DNA of 36,874 nt, from NCBI RefSeq assembly GCF_018139695.1, contig NZ_JAGSOG010000059.1:1-36874 (forward strand), written 5' to 3'. The notes below the pieces were generated by a model. It searched no databases. It was not told the origin of the DNA and was given only the letters and a program-made list of their open reading frames with translations. Shown piece after piece: positions 1 to 8,855 of the stretch (position 1 is the stretch's first letter; each line of letters starts with the position of its first letter). The translations under genes and the position numbers were made by a program. This DNA comes from Actinospica durhamensis (GTDB lineage: Bacteria > Actinomycetota > Actinomycetes > Streptomycetales > Catenulisporaceae).

Positions 1-149
1 GCGGCGGCGGGCTTGGCCGGCGCGGTGGCCGCGGAGGCGGTCAGCGGGGCCACACCGATGGCGACGGCGGCAAGGGCGAGGGCGGCGGCAGGGTAGTGGC
101 GCGGGTTCGAAATGGTGTTGCGGAACGCGATGGCACGGTTCTTCAGCAC
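1..149 (-). CDS. Secreted protein, N-terminal part only (runs off the left edge)
   Basis: A GTG start at 149 read leftward gives 49 codons before the window ends. The peptide has a basic n-region with Lys/Arg residues, then an Ala/Leu-rich hydrophobic core (AAALALAAVAIGVAPL) and an Ala-X-Ala-like end (TASAAT), i.e. a Sec-type signal peptide of about 40 residues, followed by an Ala/Pro/Lys-rich stretch. A good ribosome site, AAGGAGAGG, lies about 10 bases upstream of the GTG, which fixes the start. The mature protein is outside the window, so its function is unknown. The large gene-free region upstream (150-908) should hold its promoter. Confidence 0.7.
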   Translation of the reverse strand, partial: MLKNRAIAFRNTISNPRHYPAAALALAAVAIGVAPLTASAATAPAKPAA

Positions 150-481
150 GAAATTTCTGCCTCTCCTTCGGCCGCCTACCGGGTTAGCTGACGGGTTCGG
201 GCGGAAGGGGAATTCGCCCTACAGCCACCCACACGGCGACGAGGCACACGCGGAGCGTGTGATCGCGTTCACTCGTGGTTCTGGTGGCCGATTCACCCCG
301 GGGGACCTGCGCGTGGTGCGCCTGATCTGTTGGGTCCCCGGCTCCGAGGACGTACGCGGCGGGACTTCGTCGACCGTCGCGTCGTCCGTATGTCGGACTC
401 GGCGGGTGCGTCCGGTGCCGAAACTGTTTTCTCGGCGAGTGCCGGTCGCACAACAAAAACAATACCCAATTTGCCCGGTAT

Positions 482-506
482 GTCCAAATTTCTCATGAAT
501 TTGGAC
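482..506. promoter_or_regulatory. Perfect inverted repeat, possible operator
   Basis: GTCCAAATT (482-490) and AATTTGGAC (498-506) are exact reverse complements separated by 7 bases. The arms are AT-rich in a GC-rich genome and no T-run follows, so a protein-binding site upstream of the leftward secreted-protein gene is likelier than a terminator. The regulator is unknown. Confidence 0.4.
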
Positions 507-826
507 GCACCGTAATTGGGCCACCACGTGCGGTTTGGAAAATGCGCCGGAAAATGAGCGATAAGGGCGGCCGGGCGCCCTTTCATCCCCGCCTTGACCT
601 GCGGATACGCCATCCTTAACGGCATTTCGTGCCGGTTTGATTGCTCGGAGTAATGACGGGAGGAATTGGTTATTCTGCGTTATTCGGCCCGTGCGCAGAG
701 CGATATCCCGCGGTCCGGCAGCCTCACGGAATCGCCCGAACACTTTGCGCGATCGAAATGGCGGGACGTTATATGGGAGGGCGGGCGCGCACGCGTGGAA
801 CGTGCGCGGCGTTTCGGAAAGTGAGC

Positions 827-855
827 GGCCGGCCCGGGGCGAACCCGGACCGGCC
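827..855 (-). terminator. Hairpin terminator of the xylanase gene
   Basis: A 12-bp stem with one mismatch (827-838 with 844-855) closes a 5-base loop, 53 bases beyond the xylanase stop codon in the leftward direction. There is no clear U-tract, as is common for actinobacterial terminators. Confidence 0.55.
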
Positions 856-908
856 GACGGTACTGCTTGCCTGCTTACTCGTTCACGCCTGAGGACAGGG
901 CCTCGGCG

Positions 909-2377
<1,469 letters not shown>

Positions 2378-3427
2378 TCACTCCGCCTGCGCGGGCTCGA
2401 TCCAGACGCGGTCGCGGCCGGCCGCCTTGGCGGCGTAGAGCGCGGCGTCGGCGGAGGCCATCAGTTCGGCCGGGGTCGGCGCGTACTTGAGGCTGGTGCC
2501 GACGCCCACGCTCACCGTGATCGGGTGCTCCCAACCGCTCGCCTGGGTGCGCACGCGGTCGCACAGGGCCTGGGCGCGCTCGGCGGCCTCGTCCGGGTCG
2601 AAGTCCGCGAGCAGTACGGCGAACTCCTCGCCGCCGATCCGGCCGACCACGTCGGTGGCGCGGAACGAGGTGTCCAGCAGCACGCCGAGCAGGCGCAGCG
2701 TCTCATCGCCCGCCTGGTGGCCCCAGGTGTCGTTGACCCGCTTGAAGTGGTCGATGTCCACCAGCAGCAGGGCCGAGGGCGGGCCGCCGCGCCGACGGCG
2801 GGCCTGTTCGCGGGCCAGCGCCTCGTCGAAGCCCCGGCGATTGACCAGGCCGGTCAGCGGGTCGGTTCTGGCCAGACGGGCCAGCGCCCCGCGTAGGCGC
2901 AACGACTCGTTCTGCACTCGCACGACCATCCAGCACACCACGGCCAGCGACGCGGCGGTCTCGATCCACAGCACCAGGCCGTCCACACCGCGGCTGAGCT
3001 CGGCCAGCACGGCGAAGGCCACCGCGGCCACGCCCGCCGTGATCCAGGCCACCCGCGCGGACAGGACCGCGGCGGCGAAGGCCACCGGCCAGGTCAGCAG
3101 CAGCGGGCCGAGTTCGTCCACCCGCTGGCTCGCCGAGGTGGGCAGGCAGATCAAGATCGCGGCGATGGACGGGATGCTGTTGGCCAGCCAGATCGGCAGC
3201 CGCCGCCGCGTGCGCAGCAGAAACACGCCGGAAGCCGCCACGATCGGGCAGAGCACGTAGTTGAGACGCCGGGTCAGCGGCGGATACGGTTCGCCGCGTA
3301 CGTCGTAGAGCACGGTGACCAGGATGACCAGCACCGCGGCGGCGATCATCAGCCCGCCGGCGACTTTCTTGATCGCCCATTGGCGGGATTCGGCCATATC
3401 CGAGTCGGGCGCGGGCTCCTGGGCCAT
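2378..3427 (-). CDS. Membrane-anchored diguanylate cyclase (GGDEF)
   Basis: 349 residues from the ATG at 3427, which has a weak GAGGCGG ribosome site; an in-frame ATG further out (3553) would add a low-complexity tail and is unlikely. Residues about 20-170 form roughly five to six hydrophobic helices. The C-terminal GGDEF domain starts at about 187 (RTDPLTGLVNRRGF), has the metal-binding DIDHFKRVND segment, an intact GGEEF active loop (265-269), and an inhibitory RxxD site (Arg256-Asp259) exactly five residues before it. It should make c-di-GMP from two GTP at the inner membrane face, with product inhibition. There is no EAL domain. It is divergent from a paralogue with the same architecture (3789-4814), and a BldD-like palindrome lies between them. 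Confidence 0.9.
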   Translation of the reverse strand: MAQEPAPDSDMAESRQWAIKKVAGGLMIAAAVLVILVTVLYDVRGEPYPPLTRRLNYVLCPIVAASGVFLLRTRRRLPIWLANSIPSIAAILICLPTSASQRVDELGPLLLTWPVAFAAAVLSARVAWITAGVAAVAFAVLAELSRGVDGLVLWIETAASLAVVCWMVVRVQNESLRLRGALARLARTDPLTGLVNRRGFDEALAREQARRRRGGPPSALLLVDIDHFKRVNDTWGHQAGDETLRLLGVLLDTSFRATDVVGRIGGEEFAVLLADFDPDEAAERAQALCDRVRTQASGWEHPITVSVGVGTSLKYAPTPAELMASADAALYAAKAAGRDRVWIEPAQAE

Positions 3428-3788
3428 GTTCCGCCTCGATCTCGTGCTTGCCTGTTTTCCTTCCCGCGAGTCGCCCTCGAGCCTTCTCGAGCAGCACGAC
3501 GGCCCGTCACCCCAGTTTCGAGGAAATCGCGGCTCCCCGGCCTTCGCACCCACCCGATCGGTGACCGACGGTCACCCGCGTGGCCGCACGCCGCCGGCCG
3601 GCCCGTCCTGTGCGCACACGACGTCCGACTGCCTGTACGAGGCGTCCACCAGCGGCTTCGCCGCCTCAACAGCATCCGGTGCGGCGGCGATCCGGTGGTC
3701 GACGTGAGCGGATGCGGCCGTCGCATCTGTGATCATGATGTTGTGAGGGCGGCGGAACCGGGTCGGTGCGTCCAAGGAGGTGGGCCGG
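3428..3788. promoter_or_regulatory. Divergent control region between two diguanylate cyclase genes
   Basis: About 360 bases with no credible gene. It must carry both divergent promoters. The clearest element is the palindrome at 3560-3576. Near the rightward gene there is an ATGATG-rich patch (3733-3743) and a strong AAGGAGG ribosome site (3774-3780). Confidence 0.6.
3560..3576. promoter_or_regulatory. BldD-box-like palindrome
   Basis: GGTGACCG-A-CGGTCACC is a perfect 8-bp inverted repeat about one base. Its core TGACCGACGGTCA (3562-3574) matches the published outer consensus TnAC-N5-GTnA of BldD boxes, though the inner C(A/T)G preference is not met. BldD is the c-di-GMP-responsive developmental repressor of Streptomyces and is known to control diguanylate cyclase genes there. 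The site lies about 130 bp from one cyclase start and about 210 bp from the other. Confidence 0.5.
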
Positions 3789-4814
3789 TTGGGGGAGGTG
3801 GCCGACGGTCTGGACGCGCCCGCGTTCCGATTCGCAGTGCGGACGGCGGGGGTGATGCTGTTCGTCAGCGGATCCTTTGCCGCGCTGTGGGCCGTGGCGG
3901 TCGTCGGCGGCGTGCCCGGGCCTGATGTGCATTGGCGCGTCGTCGTGTTCACGGTCGGCGTGTCCGCGGTCGGTTTCGGGGCGGTGCTGTTGCTGCTGGG
4001 CCGGCGCACGCCGAAGTGGCTGCTGTTCGCGTTTCCGCAGGTGACCGCGGGTCTGATCTGTCTTCCGCCGCTGGTGTCGCACGAGTCGACCCCGGCCGGG
4101 TCGATCCTTCTGGTCTGGCCGGTGCTGTTCGCGGGGTACCTGCTGCCCGAACGCGTCGCCTGGGTCACGCTCGCGGTGTCGCTCGGCCTGCTGGTAGCGG
4201 TGGCGTTGCGCAAGCACACGAGCGACGCCGTCGCCACGAGTGTCGAGGTCGGTTTGTCGCTGGTGGCGACTGTATATATCACCGTACATCTGAGGCGGAA
4301 CAACAGGGCACTGGTCGCCACGCTGCGTCGGGAGGCCCGGACCGACCCGCTGACCGGGCTGGCCAACCGCAGGGCGTTCGACGACCTGCTGGAGCGCGAA
4401 TTCGGCCTGTACGAGCGGCATGGCGGGCCGATGGCGCTGCTGGCGATCGACATCGACCATTTCAAGCGCCTGAACGACTGTTCCGGACACCCGGCCGGCG
4501 ATGCCGCGCTGGTCGCCTTGGCCGCGGTGCTGGCCGCGCACGTGCGCCACGGCGACAGCGTGGCCCGCACCGGCGGCGAGGAGTTCGCCATGTTGCTCAC
4601 CGACTGCCCGGCCGGTGTGGCCCAGCGCCGGGCGCACGCGCTGCTGGCCGTCGTCGCCGCCGAGTCGGCGGCGTGGCCCGACCCGATCACCATCAGCATC
4701 GGGGTGGCCGCGATCCCCGACCACGCCGGCGCCCCCGCTGAACTCGTCACCGCCGCCGACACCGCCCTGTACGCGGCGAAGGCCGCCGGACGCAACACCG
4801 TGGCCGCTGCCTGA
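3789..4814 (+). CDS. Membrane-anchored diguanylate cyclase (GGDEF), paralogue
   Basis: About 341 residues. The best-supported start is TTG at 3789, eight bases after a perfect AAGGAGG (3774-3780); a GTG at 3780 overlaps that site and a GTG at 3798 is the alternative. About five to six hydrophobic helices are followed by a GGDEF domain with RTDPLTGLANRRAF, DIDHFKRLND, an intact GGEEF (about residues 262-266) and an RxxD inhibitory site (RHGD) five residues before it. It resembles the divergent neighbour throughout, including the membrane part, so the pair probably arose by duplication. Predicted role: c-di-GMP synthesis with product inhibition. The N-terminal helices are not a recognised sensor, so the signal is unknown. 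Confidence 0.9.
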   Translation: MGEVADGLDAPAFRFAVRTAGVMLFVSGSFAALWAVAVVGGVPGPDVHWRVVVFTVGVSAVGFGAVLLLLGRRTPKWLLFAFPQVTAGLICLPPLVSHESTPAGSILLVWPVLFAGYLLPERVAWVTLAVSLGLLVAVALRKHTSDAVATSVEVGLSLVATVYITVHLRRNNRALVATLRREARTDPLTGLANRRAFDDLLEREFGLYERHGGPMALLAIDIDHFKRLNDCSGHPAGDAALVALAAVLAAHVRHGDSVARTGGEEFAMLLTDCPAGVAQRRAHALLAVVAAESAAWPDPITISIGVAAIPDHAGAPAELVTAADTALYAAKAAGRNTVAAA

Positions 4815-4883
4815 GCGTTCAGGTCTCAGACCGTCCAGGCCTCACGTCGGGCGGGTGCGGGTCGGTCGGTGGAGACTGGTGAC

Positions 4884-4967
4884 ATGGTGCTCGTGCCGCC
4901 GCAGGTGCTCGGGGCAGACTGGGTCGTGCTCGTGCGCGACTCCCGGCGCGGGGTGGGCCATGGCTGA
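4884..4967 (+). CDS. Possible 27-codon leader ORF overlapping the DUF2254 start
   Basis: An ATG at 4884 with GGAG about 10 bases upstream opens 27 codons (MVLVPPQVLGADW...) and ends with a TGA at 4965-4967 that overlaps the ATG of the next gene at 4960. Such an overlap could couple translation. There is no homology argument and it may be chance; it is noted because the following gene has a poor ribosome site of its own. Confidence 0.2.
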   Translation: MVLVPPQVLGADWVVLVRDSRRGVGHG

Positions 4968-6201
4968 CCTGGCCAGACGTCCGCGGGTGCAAAGCCCGCT
5001 GCGCCGTCGGCGCGGGATGGACGCTCAGCGCCTTCAAGTGCTCTTCGCGCTGGCCGGCTTGGCTCTCGGATTGCTGGTGCCCAAGATCCCAGGGGGGCCG
5101 CGGGCGCCGTCGGCGCAGGTGATCGACATGTTGTTCGCGCTCGGGTTCGGGATCCTGGGGGTGACCGGCGTGATCTTCTCGGTGCTGTTCCTGGTGGTGC
5201 AGTGGGCGCACGCCAGTTTCTCTCCGCGGCTGCTGCTCTTCCGCCGGTCGCCGGTGGTGTGGCGTACGTTCGCGGTGGCGGTCGCCGTGGCGGTCTTCAG
5301 CATCACCGCGGCTCTGGCGATCGGCCGGCAGGAGCAGGTCTCGGTGGCCGTGCCGGCGGTGGCCGGGATCCTGTTGCTGGTCATGCTCCTGCTCCTGCGT
5401 ACGCTGCTGCTCACGGCCCTGGCCGCCGTTCAGCTCGCCCCGGTACTGCGCTCGATCGCCGGGGCGGGTCACTCGGTGCTGGCCTCGTTCTACCGGTCGG
5501 CGGATCAGCAGCGGCCACAGGACGGCGCCCGGTTGCCGCCGGTGCACGGGCAGATCGTGTGGCCGGGACACACCGCGGTGCTGCAGCAGGTCGACATCGA
5601 CCGCATGGTTCAGCTTGCGCAGCATGCCGGAGCGACGGTGGTGCTGAGCGTGGTGCCCGGCGCGGTGCTGGCGCGCGGGACGGTGGTCGCACGGCTGCAC
5701 GGCGGGCGGATCCCGGACGCCGACGTACTCTCGGCGCTGGTGACCGGAGGTGAGGAGACCTTCGAGCAGGATCCGTTCCTGGCGTTCCGCTTGCTGGCCG
5801 ACATCGCGCTGCGGGCCCTGTCCCCAGCGGTCAACGACCCGGCGACGGCGGTGCAGACCCTCGATCAGCTGGAAGACCTGCTCGGCGCCATACCGGCCGG
5901 CCCGGTCGGATCGGTGCAGGCTGTGGGCGCGGACGGGGTGGTATGCGTGATGGTCGGGTTGCCCGGGCGGGATGTGTTCCTGCGCTTGGGGCTGGACGAG
6001 GTGATCGCGGCCGCGGTGAACTCCCCGACCGTGCTGCTGCGTGTGCGAACCCTGTGCACGCGTCTGTCCGTGGCGGACCGGGTTCGCGACCCGGTCGTGG
6101 CCGGCCGGCAGGCATGGGTGGAGCGGGAACTGGCCGAGCGCTACCCGCTGGTGTGGAGCGAGGCGAACGGCGGGCGGCCCGGTCGGGCGCGGGAGGTGTG
6201 A
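4960..6201 (+). CDS. DUF2254 family membrane protein
   Basis: 413 residues from the ATG at 4960; the open frame extends far upstream but only as a shadow of the cyclase gene. Hydrophobic segments occur at about 26-45, 50-85, 100-125 and 130-155, separated by basic loops, then a large soluble C-terminal part. The segment DPFLAFRLLADIALRALSPA followed by VNDPATAVQTLD is the diagnostic DUF2254 signature. The molecular function of this family is not established. The ribosome site is weak (GGGGTGGG), possibly compensated by coupling to the short ORF at 4884. It follows the diguanylate cyclase by 145 bases in the same direction and could share its transcript. Confidence 0.85.
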   Translation: MADLARRPRVQSPLRRRRGMDAQRLQVLFALAGLALGLLVPKIPGGPRAPSAQVIDMLFALGFGILGVTGVIFSVLFLVVQWAHASFSPRLLLFRRSPVVWRTFAVAVAVAVFSITAALAIGRQEQVSVAVPAVAGILLLVMLLLLRTLLLTALAAVQLAPVLRSIAGAGHSVLASFYRSADQQRPQDGARLPPVHGQIVWPGHTAVLQQVDIDRMVQLAQHAGATVVLSVVPGAVLARGTVVARLHGGRIPDADVLSALVTGGEETFEQDPFLAFRLLADIALRALSPAVNDPATAVQTLDQLEDLLGAIPAGPVGSVQAVGADGVVCVMVGLPGRDVFLRLGLDEVIAAAVNSPTVLLRVRTLCTRLSVADRVRDPVVAGRQAWVERELAERYPLVWSEANGGRPGRAREV

Positions 6202-6261
6202 TCAGCGGCCGCGCGCCCGTACGGATCCGTGTCGGATCGGTTCACTCGCGCGGCTCACCGC

Positions 6262-6278
6262 GCGGCAGGCCCTGCCGC
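6262..6278. repeat. Perfect 8-bp inverted repeat before the GH15 gene
   Basis: GCGGCAGG-C-CCTGCCGC has a single central base. A second GC-rich hairpin (GGCGG..CCGCC near 6288-6304) follows within the 156-base gap between the DUF2254 and GH15 genes. It could be a terminator of the upstream gene or an operator of the downstream one; nothing in the sequence decides. Confidence 0.35.
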
Positions 6279-6357
6279 CTGGCGTGTCGGCGGCGCAACC
6301 GCCGTCTGGCATGTCAGCATCAGAACAAACCCAGCCGCCTGCCCCCGGGGGGACGCC

Positions 6358-8187
6358 GTGAACGACTACCCGCACATCGCCGACCACGGCCTCGTGGGCG
6401 ACCTGGAGACGGCCGCGCTGATCTCCACCGACGGCACCGTCGACTGGTGGTGTGTACCGCGGTTCGACTCGCCGAGCATCTTCGCCTCGCTGCTCGACAG
6501 CGCCCAAGGCGGGCACTGCCGACTCACCGTCGTCACCCCGGTCGACACCGAGTCGACGGTCCGCCAGCTCTACCTGCCCGACACCGCGATCCTGGTGACC
6601 CGGTTCTTGACCGAGCAGGGCGTGGGCGAGGTCGCCGACTTCATGGTGCCGCACGAGTCGCCGCAGCCGGCCGACCGGCATCGGCTGGTGCGCGTCGCCC
6701 GCGTCGTGCGCGGCAGCCTGACCTTCGAGTTCGCCTGCCGTCCCCGTTTCGACTACGGTCGCGTCGCGCCCGCGTCCGCGGATCTCGGCGGCCCCCGTGC
6801 CGCGGTGCTGCGCGGCCCGGACACCGATCTGGCGGTCCAGGCCACCGAGCCGATCGACCTGCGGGCCGACGGGACGGACGTGACCGCCCGGTTCACCCTG
6901 GAGGCAGGCCGGATGGCGGTGGTCGCGCTGACCTCGCAGCCGGTCGGCGGGCCGCTTCCCGAGCCGCTCACCCTGGACGAAGCCCGCGCGGCCTTCGATG
7001 CCACCCGCGGCTTCTGGCACGCCTGGCTGCGCAGCTCGACCTACCGCGGCCGTTGGCAGCAGATGGTCAACCGCTCCGCGATCACCCTCAAGCTGCTCAC
7101 CTACGCGCCCTCCGGCGCGCCGATCGCGGCGCCCACGATGGGCCTGCCCGAGCAGATCGGGGGCGAGCGCAACTGGGACTACCGCTTCACCTGGGTCCGC
7201 GACGCGTCGCTCTCGGTGCGCGCGCTGACCGAGCTCGGTTTCGAGCGCGAGGCGGCCGCCTTCCGCCGTTGGCTGCGCGCCCGGCTGGATGCGGGGGAGA
7301 CCGCGTCGGGCGAGCCGCTGCAGATCATGTACCGCATCGACGGCGACCCGCACCTGACCGAGGAGGTCCTCGAGCACCTCGAGGGCTACCGCGGCTCGGC
7401 CCCGGTGCGGGCCGGGAACGCCGCGGCGGACCAGATCCAGCTCGACATCTACGGCGAGGCCGCCTACGCCTTCGGCCAGATGGGGGACATCGGGGGAGTG
7501 CACGGCTGGCGCGCCTTCGCCCGGCTCATGGACTGGCTGTGCGAGCACTGGGACCGGCCGGACGAGGGCATCTGGGAGACCCGCGGCGGCCGTCAGGACT
7601 TCACCTACAGCCGCCTGATGACCTGGGTCGCCTTCGACCGCGGCGTGCGCCTCGCCCGCGAGCACGCCCGCCCGGCCGACCTGGTCCGCTGGACCGCCGT
7701 GCGCGACGAGGTGTTCAACCAGATCCTCGACCGCGCCTGGAACACGCAGCGGCAGGCTTTCGTCCAGTCCTACGGCGGCACCGCGCTGGACGCCTCCCTG
7801 CTGCTGATGCCGCAGGTCGGCTTCATCTCCCCGAACGACCCGGCCTGGCTCTCCACGCTCGACGCGATGGGTGAGGAACTGGTCAGCGACAGCCTCGTCT
7901 ACCGCTACGACCCCGAGACCTCGCCCGACGGCCTGCGCGGCAGCGAGGGCACCTTCAACCTCTGCACCTTCCTGTACGTCGAGGCACTCGCCCAGGCCGA
8001 CCGCCTGGACGAGGCCCGCTACGCCTTCGACAAGATGCTGACCTACGCCAACCACGTCGGCCTGTTCGCCGAGGAGATCGGCCCGACCGGCGAGCAGCTC
8101 GGCAACTTCCCGCAGGCCTTCACCCACTTGGCCCTGATCACCGCTGCACTGGTACTCGATCGAAAGCTCGACCACGCCTCGAAGTAG
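6358..8187 (+). CDS. Glycoside hydrolase family 15 (glucoamylase/trehalase type)
   Basis: 609 residues from a GTG at 6358 preceded by GGGGGGA. The N-terminus MNDYPHIADHGLVGDLETAA and TDGTVDWWCVPRFDSPSIFA is typical of the roughly 600-residue intracellular GH15 proteins of actinobacteria. An N-terminal beta-sandwich (about 1-220) precedes the (alpha/alpha)6 barrel with GGERNWDYRFTWVRDAS and the QIQLDIYGE segment carrying the predicted general acid. GLFAEEIGP near the C-terminus carries the predicted general base. There is no signal peptide, so it should act in the cytoplasm, hydrolysing terminal alpha-glucosidic bonds; actinobacterial members of this group include trehalases, and trehalose or maltooligosaccharides are the likely substrates. 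The substrate cannot be fixed from sequence alone. Confidence 0.9.
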   Translation: MNDYPHIADHGLVGDLETAALISTDGTVDWWCVPRFDSPSIFASLLDSAQGGHCRLTVVTPVDTESTVRQLYLPDTAILVTRFLTEQGVGEVADFMVPHESPQPADRHRLVRVARVVRGSLTFEFACRPRFDYGRVAPASADLGGPRAAVLRGPDTDLAVQATEPIDLRADGTDVTARFTLEAGRMAVVALTSQPVGGPLPEPLTLDEARAAFDATRGFWHAWLRSSTYRGRWQQMVNRSAITLKLLTYAPSGAPIAAPTMGLPEQIGGERNWDYRFTWVRDASLSVRALTELGFEREAAAFRRWLRARLDAGETASGEPLQIMYRIDGDPHLTEEVLEHLEGYRGSAPVRAGNAAADQIQLDIYGEAAYAFGQMGDIGGVHGWRAFARLMDWLCEHWDRPDEGIWETRGGRQDFTYSRLMTWVAFDRGVRLAREHARPADLVRWTAVRDEVFNQILDRAWNTQRQAFVQSYGGTALDASLLLMPQVGFISPNDPAWLSTLDAMGEELVSDSLVYRYDPETSPDGLRGSEGTFNLCTFLYVEALAQADRLDEARYAFDKMLTYANHVGLFAEEIGPTGEQLGNFPQAFTHLALITAALVLDRKLDHASK

Positions 8188-8219
8188 CGGCCCGCCGGAT
8201 CGGTAAAAGCGCCGCCGGA

Positions 8220-8666
8220 TCAGTACTCTCGGCCGGCCCGCCTGGTCATTCCGGCGCACAGCGCCCAGATCACGGCGACGTCGATGAAGATCAGCAGGAT
8301 CGCCCAGAAGGGGTAGTACGGCAGCCAGAGGAAGTTGGCGATCATGCCGAGCCCGGCGACGGCGATACCGACGAAGCGCGCCCACGTGGCGCCCGTGAAC
8401 AGGGCCAAGCCGGCCACGGCGATGAGCGCTCCCAGGATCAGGTGGATCCAGCCCCAGCTCGTGACGTTGAACGTGTACGCGTAGTTGTGCGTGACGACAA
8501 TCAGGTTGTCCTTGGCGATGGCGGTGATCCCCTGAAGTACCGCCATGACGCCGCCGAAGAACATCAGGACCGCGGCGAAGACGGTCCAACCGGTCGCCAT
8601 CGGCCGCAGCGAATCCTCCTGCTCCCTCGGCGCGTACCTCGCAGGCCCATCCGTGTTGCTCGCCAT
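8220..8666 (-). CDS. Small four-helix membrane protein, DUF7144-like
   Basis: 148 residues from the ATG at 8666, with AAAGGAG nine bases upstream. After about 23 hydrophilic residues there are four hydrophobic segments: GWTVFAAVLMFFGGVMAVLQ, a segment around GWIHLILGALIAVAGLALF, WARFVGIAVAGLGMIANFLW, and FWAILLIFIDVAVIWALC. The pattern and the WGWIHLILG motif match the DUF7144 family of small actinobacterial membrane proteins, whose function is unknown. It is convergent with the GH15 gene (32-base gap) and divergent from the exporter gene at 8856. Confidence 0.8.
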   Translation of the reverse strand: MASNTDGPARYAPREQEDSLRPMATGWTVFAAVLMFFGGVMAVLQGITAIAKDNLIVVTHNYAYTFNVTSWGWIHLILGALIAVAGLALFTGATWARFVGIAVAGLGMIANFLWLPYYPFWAILLIFIDVAVIWALCAGMTRRAGREY

Positions 8667-8692
8667 GGTGGTCTCCTTTGCGAACGACGGCG

Positions 8693-8720
8693 TCCGGTCC
8701 CACGAGGTGACGTGACCGGA
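8693..8720. promoter_or_regulatory. Nested inverted repeat in the divergent DUF7144/MFS promoter region
   Basis: TCCGGT...ACCGGA encloses CACG...CGTG around a 6-base centre. It lies in the 189-base region between divergent starts, 27 bases from the DUF7144 start. It is a plausible operator, but no regulator gene is adjacent. Confidence 0.3.
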
Positions 8721-8855
8721 GTCCTCTTCGACCGTCACACGGCGGGAGTCGAACCGCACCCGCGCGCCCCGCGGCATACCGCCATTGGGCTGACGATCCG
8801 CGCGCGTCACGCCCGCCCTGTCCCGCGCTGTCCGGGGGCCTTGAAACCATGAGCC

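Larger units (their letters stand above)
150..908. other. Gene-free region between a secreted-protein gene and the xylanase
   Basis: About 760 bases in which every open frame has poor actinobacterial codon use and no convincing ribosome site. It has an AT-richer island around 430-660 that is unusual for this genome and would suit the leftward promoter of the gene ending at position 1. It contains a perfect 9-bp inverted repeat (482-506), a short 7-bp hairpin (245-251 with 255-261) and the xylanase terminator (827-855). No RNA gene was recognised. Confidence 0.5.

Noticed and set aside
6202-8850. 882-residue leftward frame opposite the GH15 gene
   Set aside because: Shadow of GH15 and DUF7144 codons; no start context and no domains.
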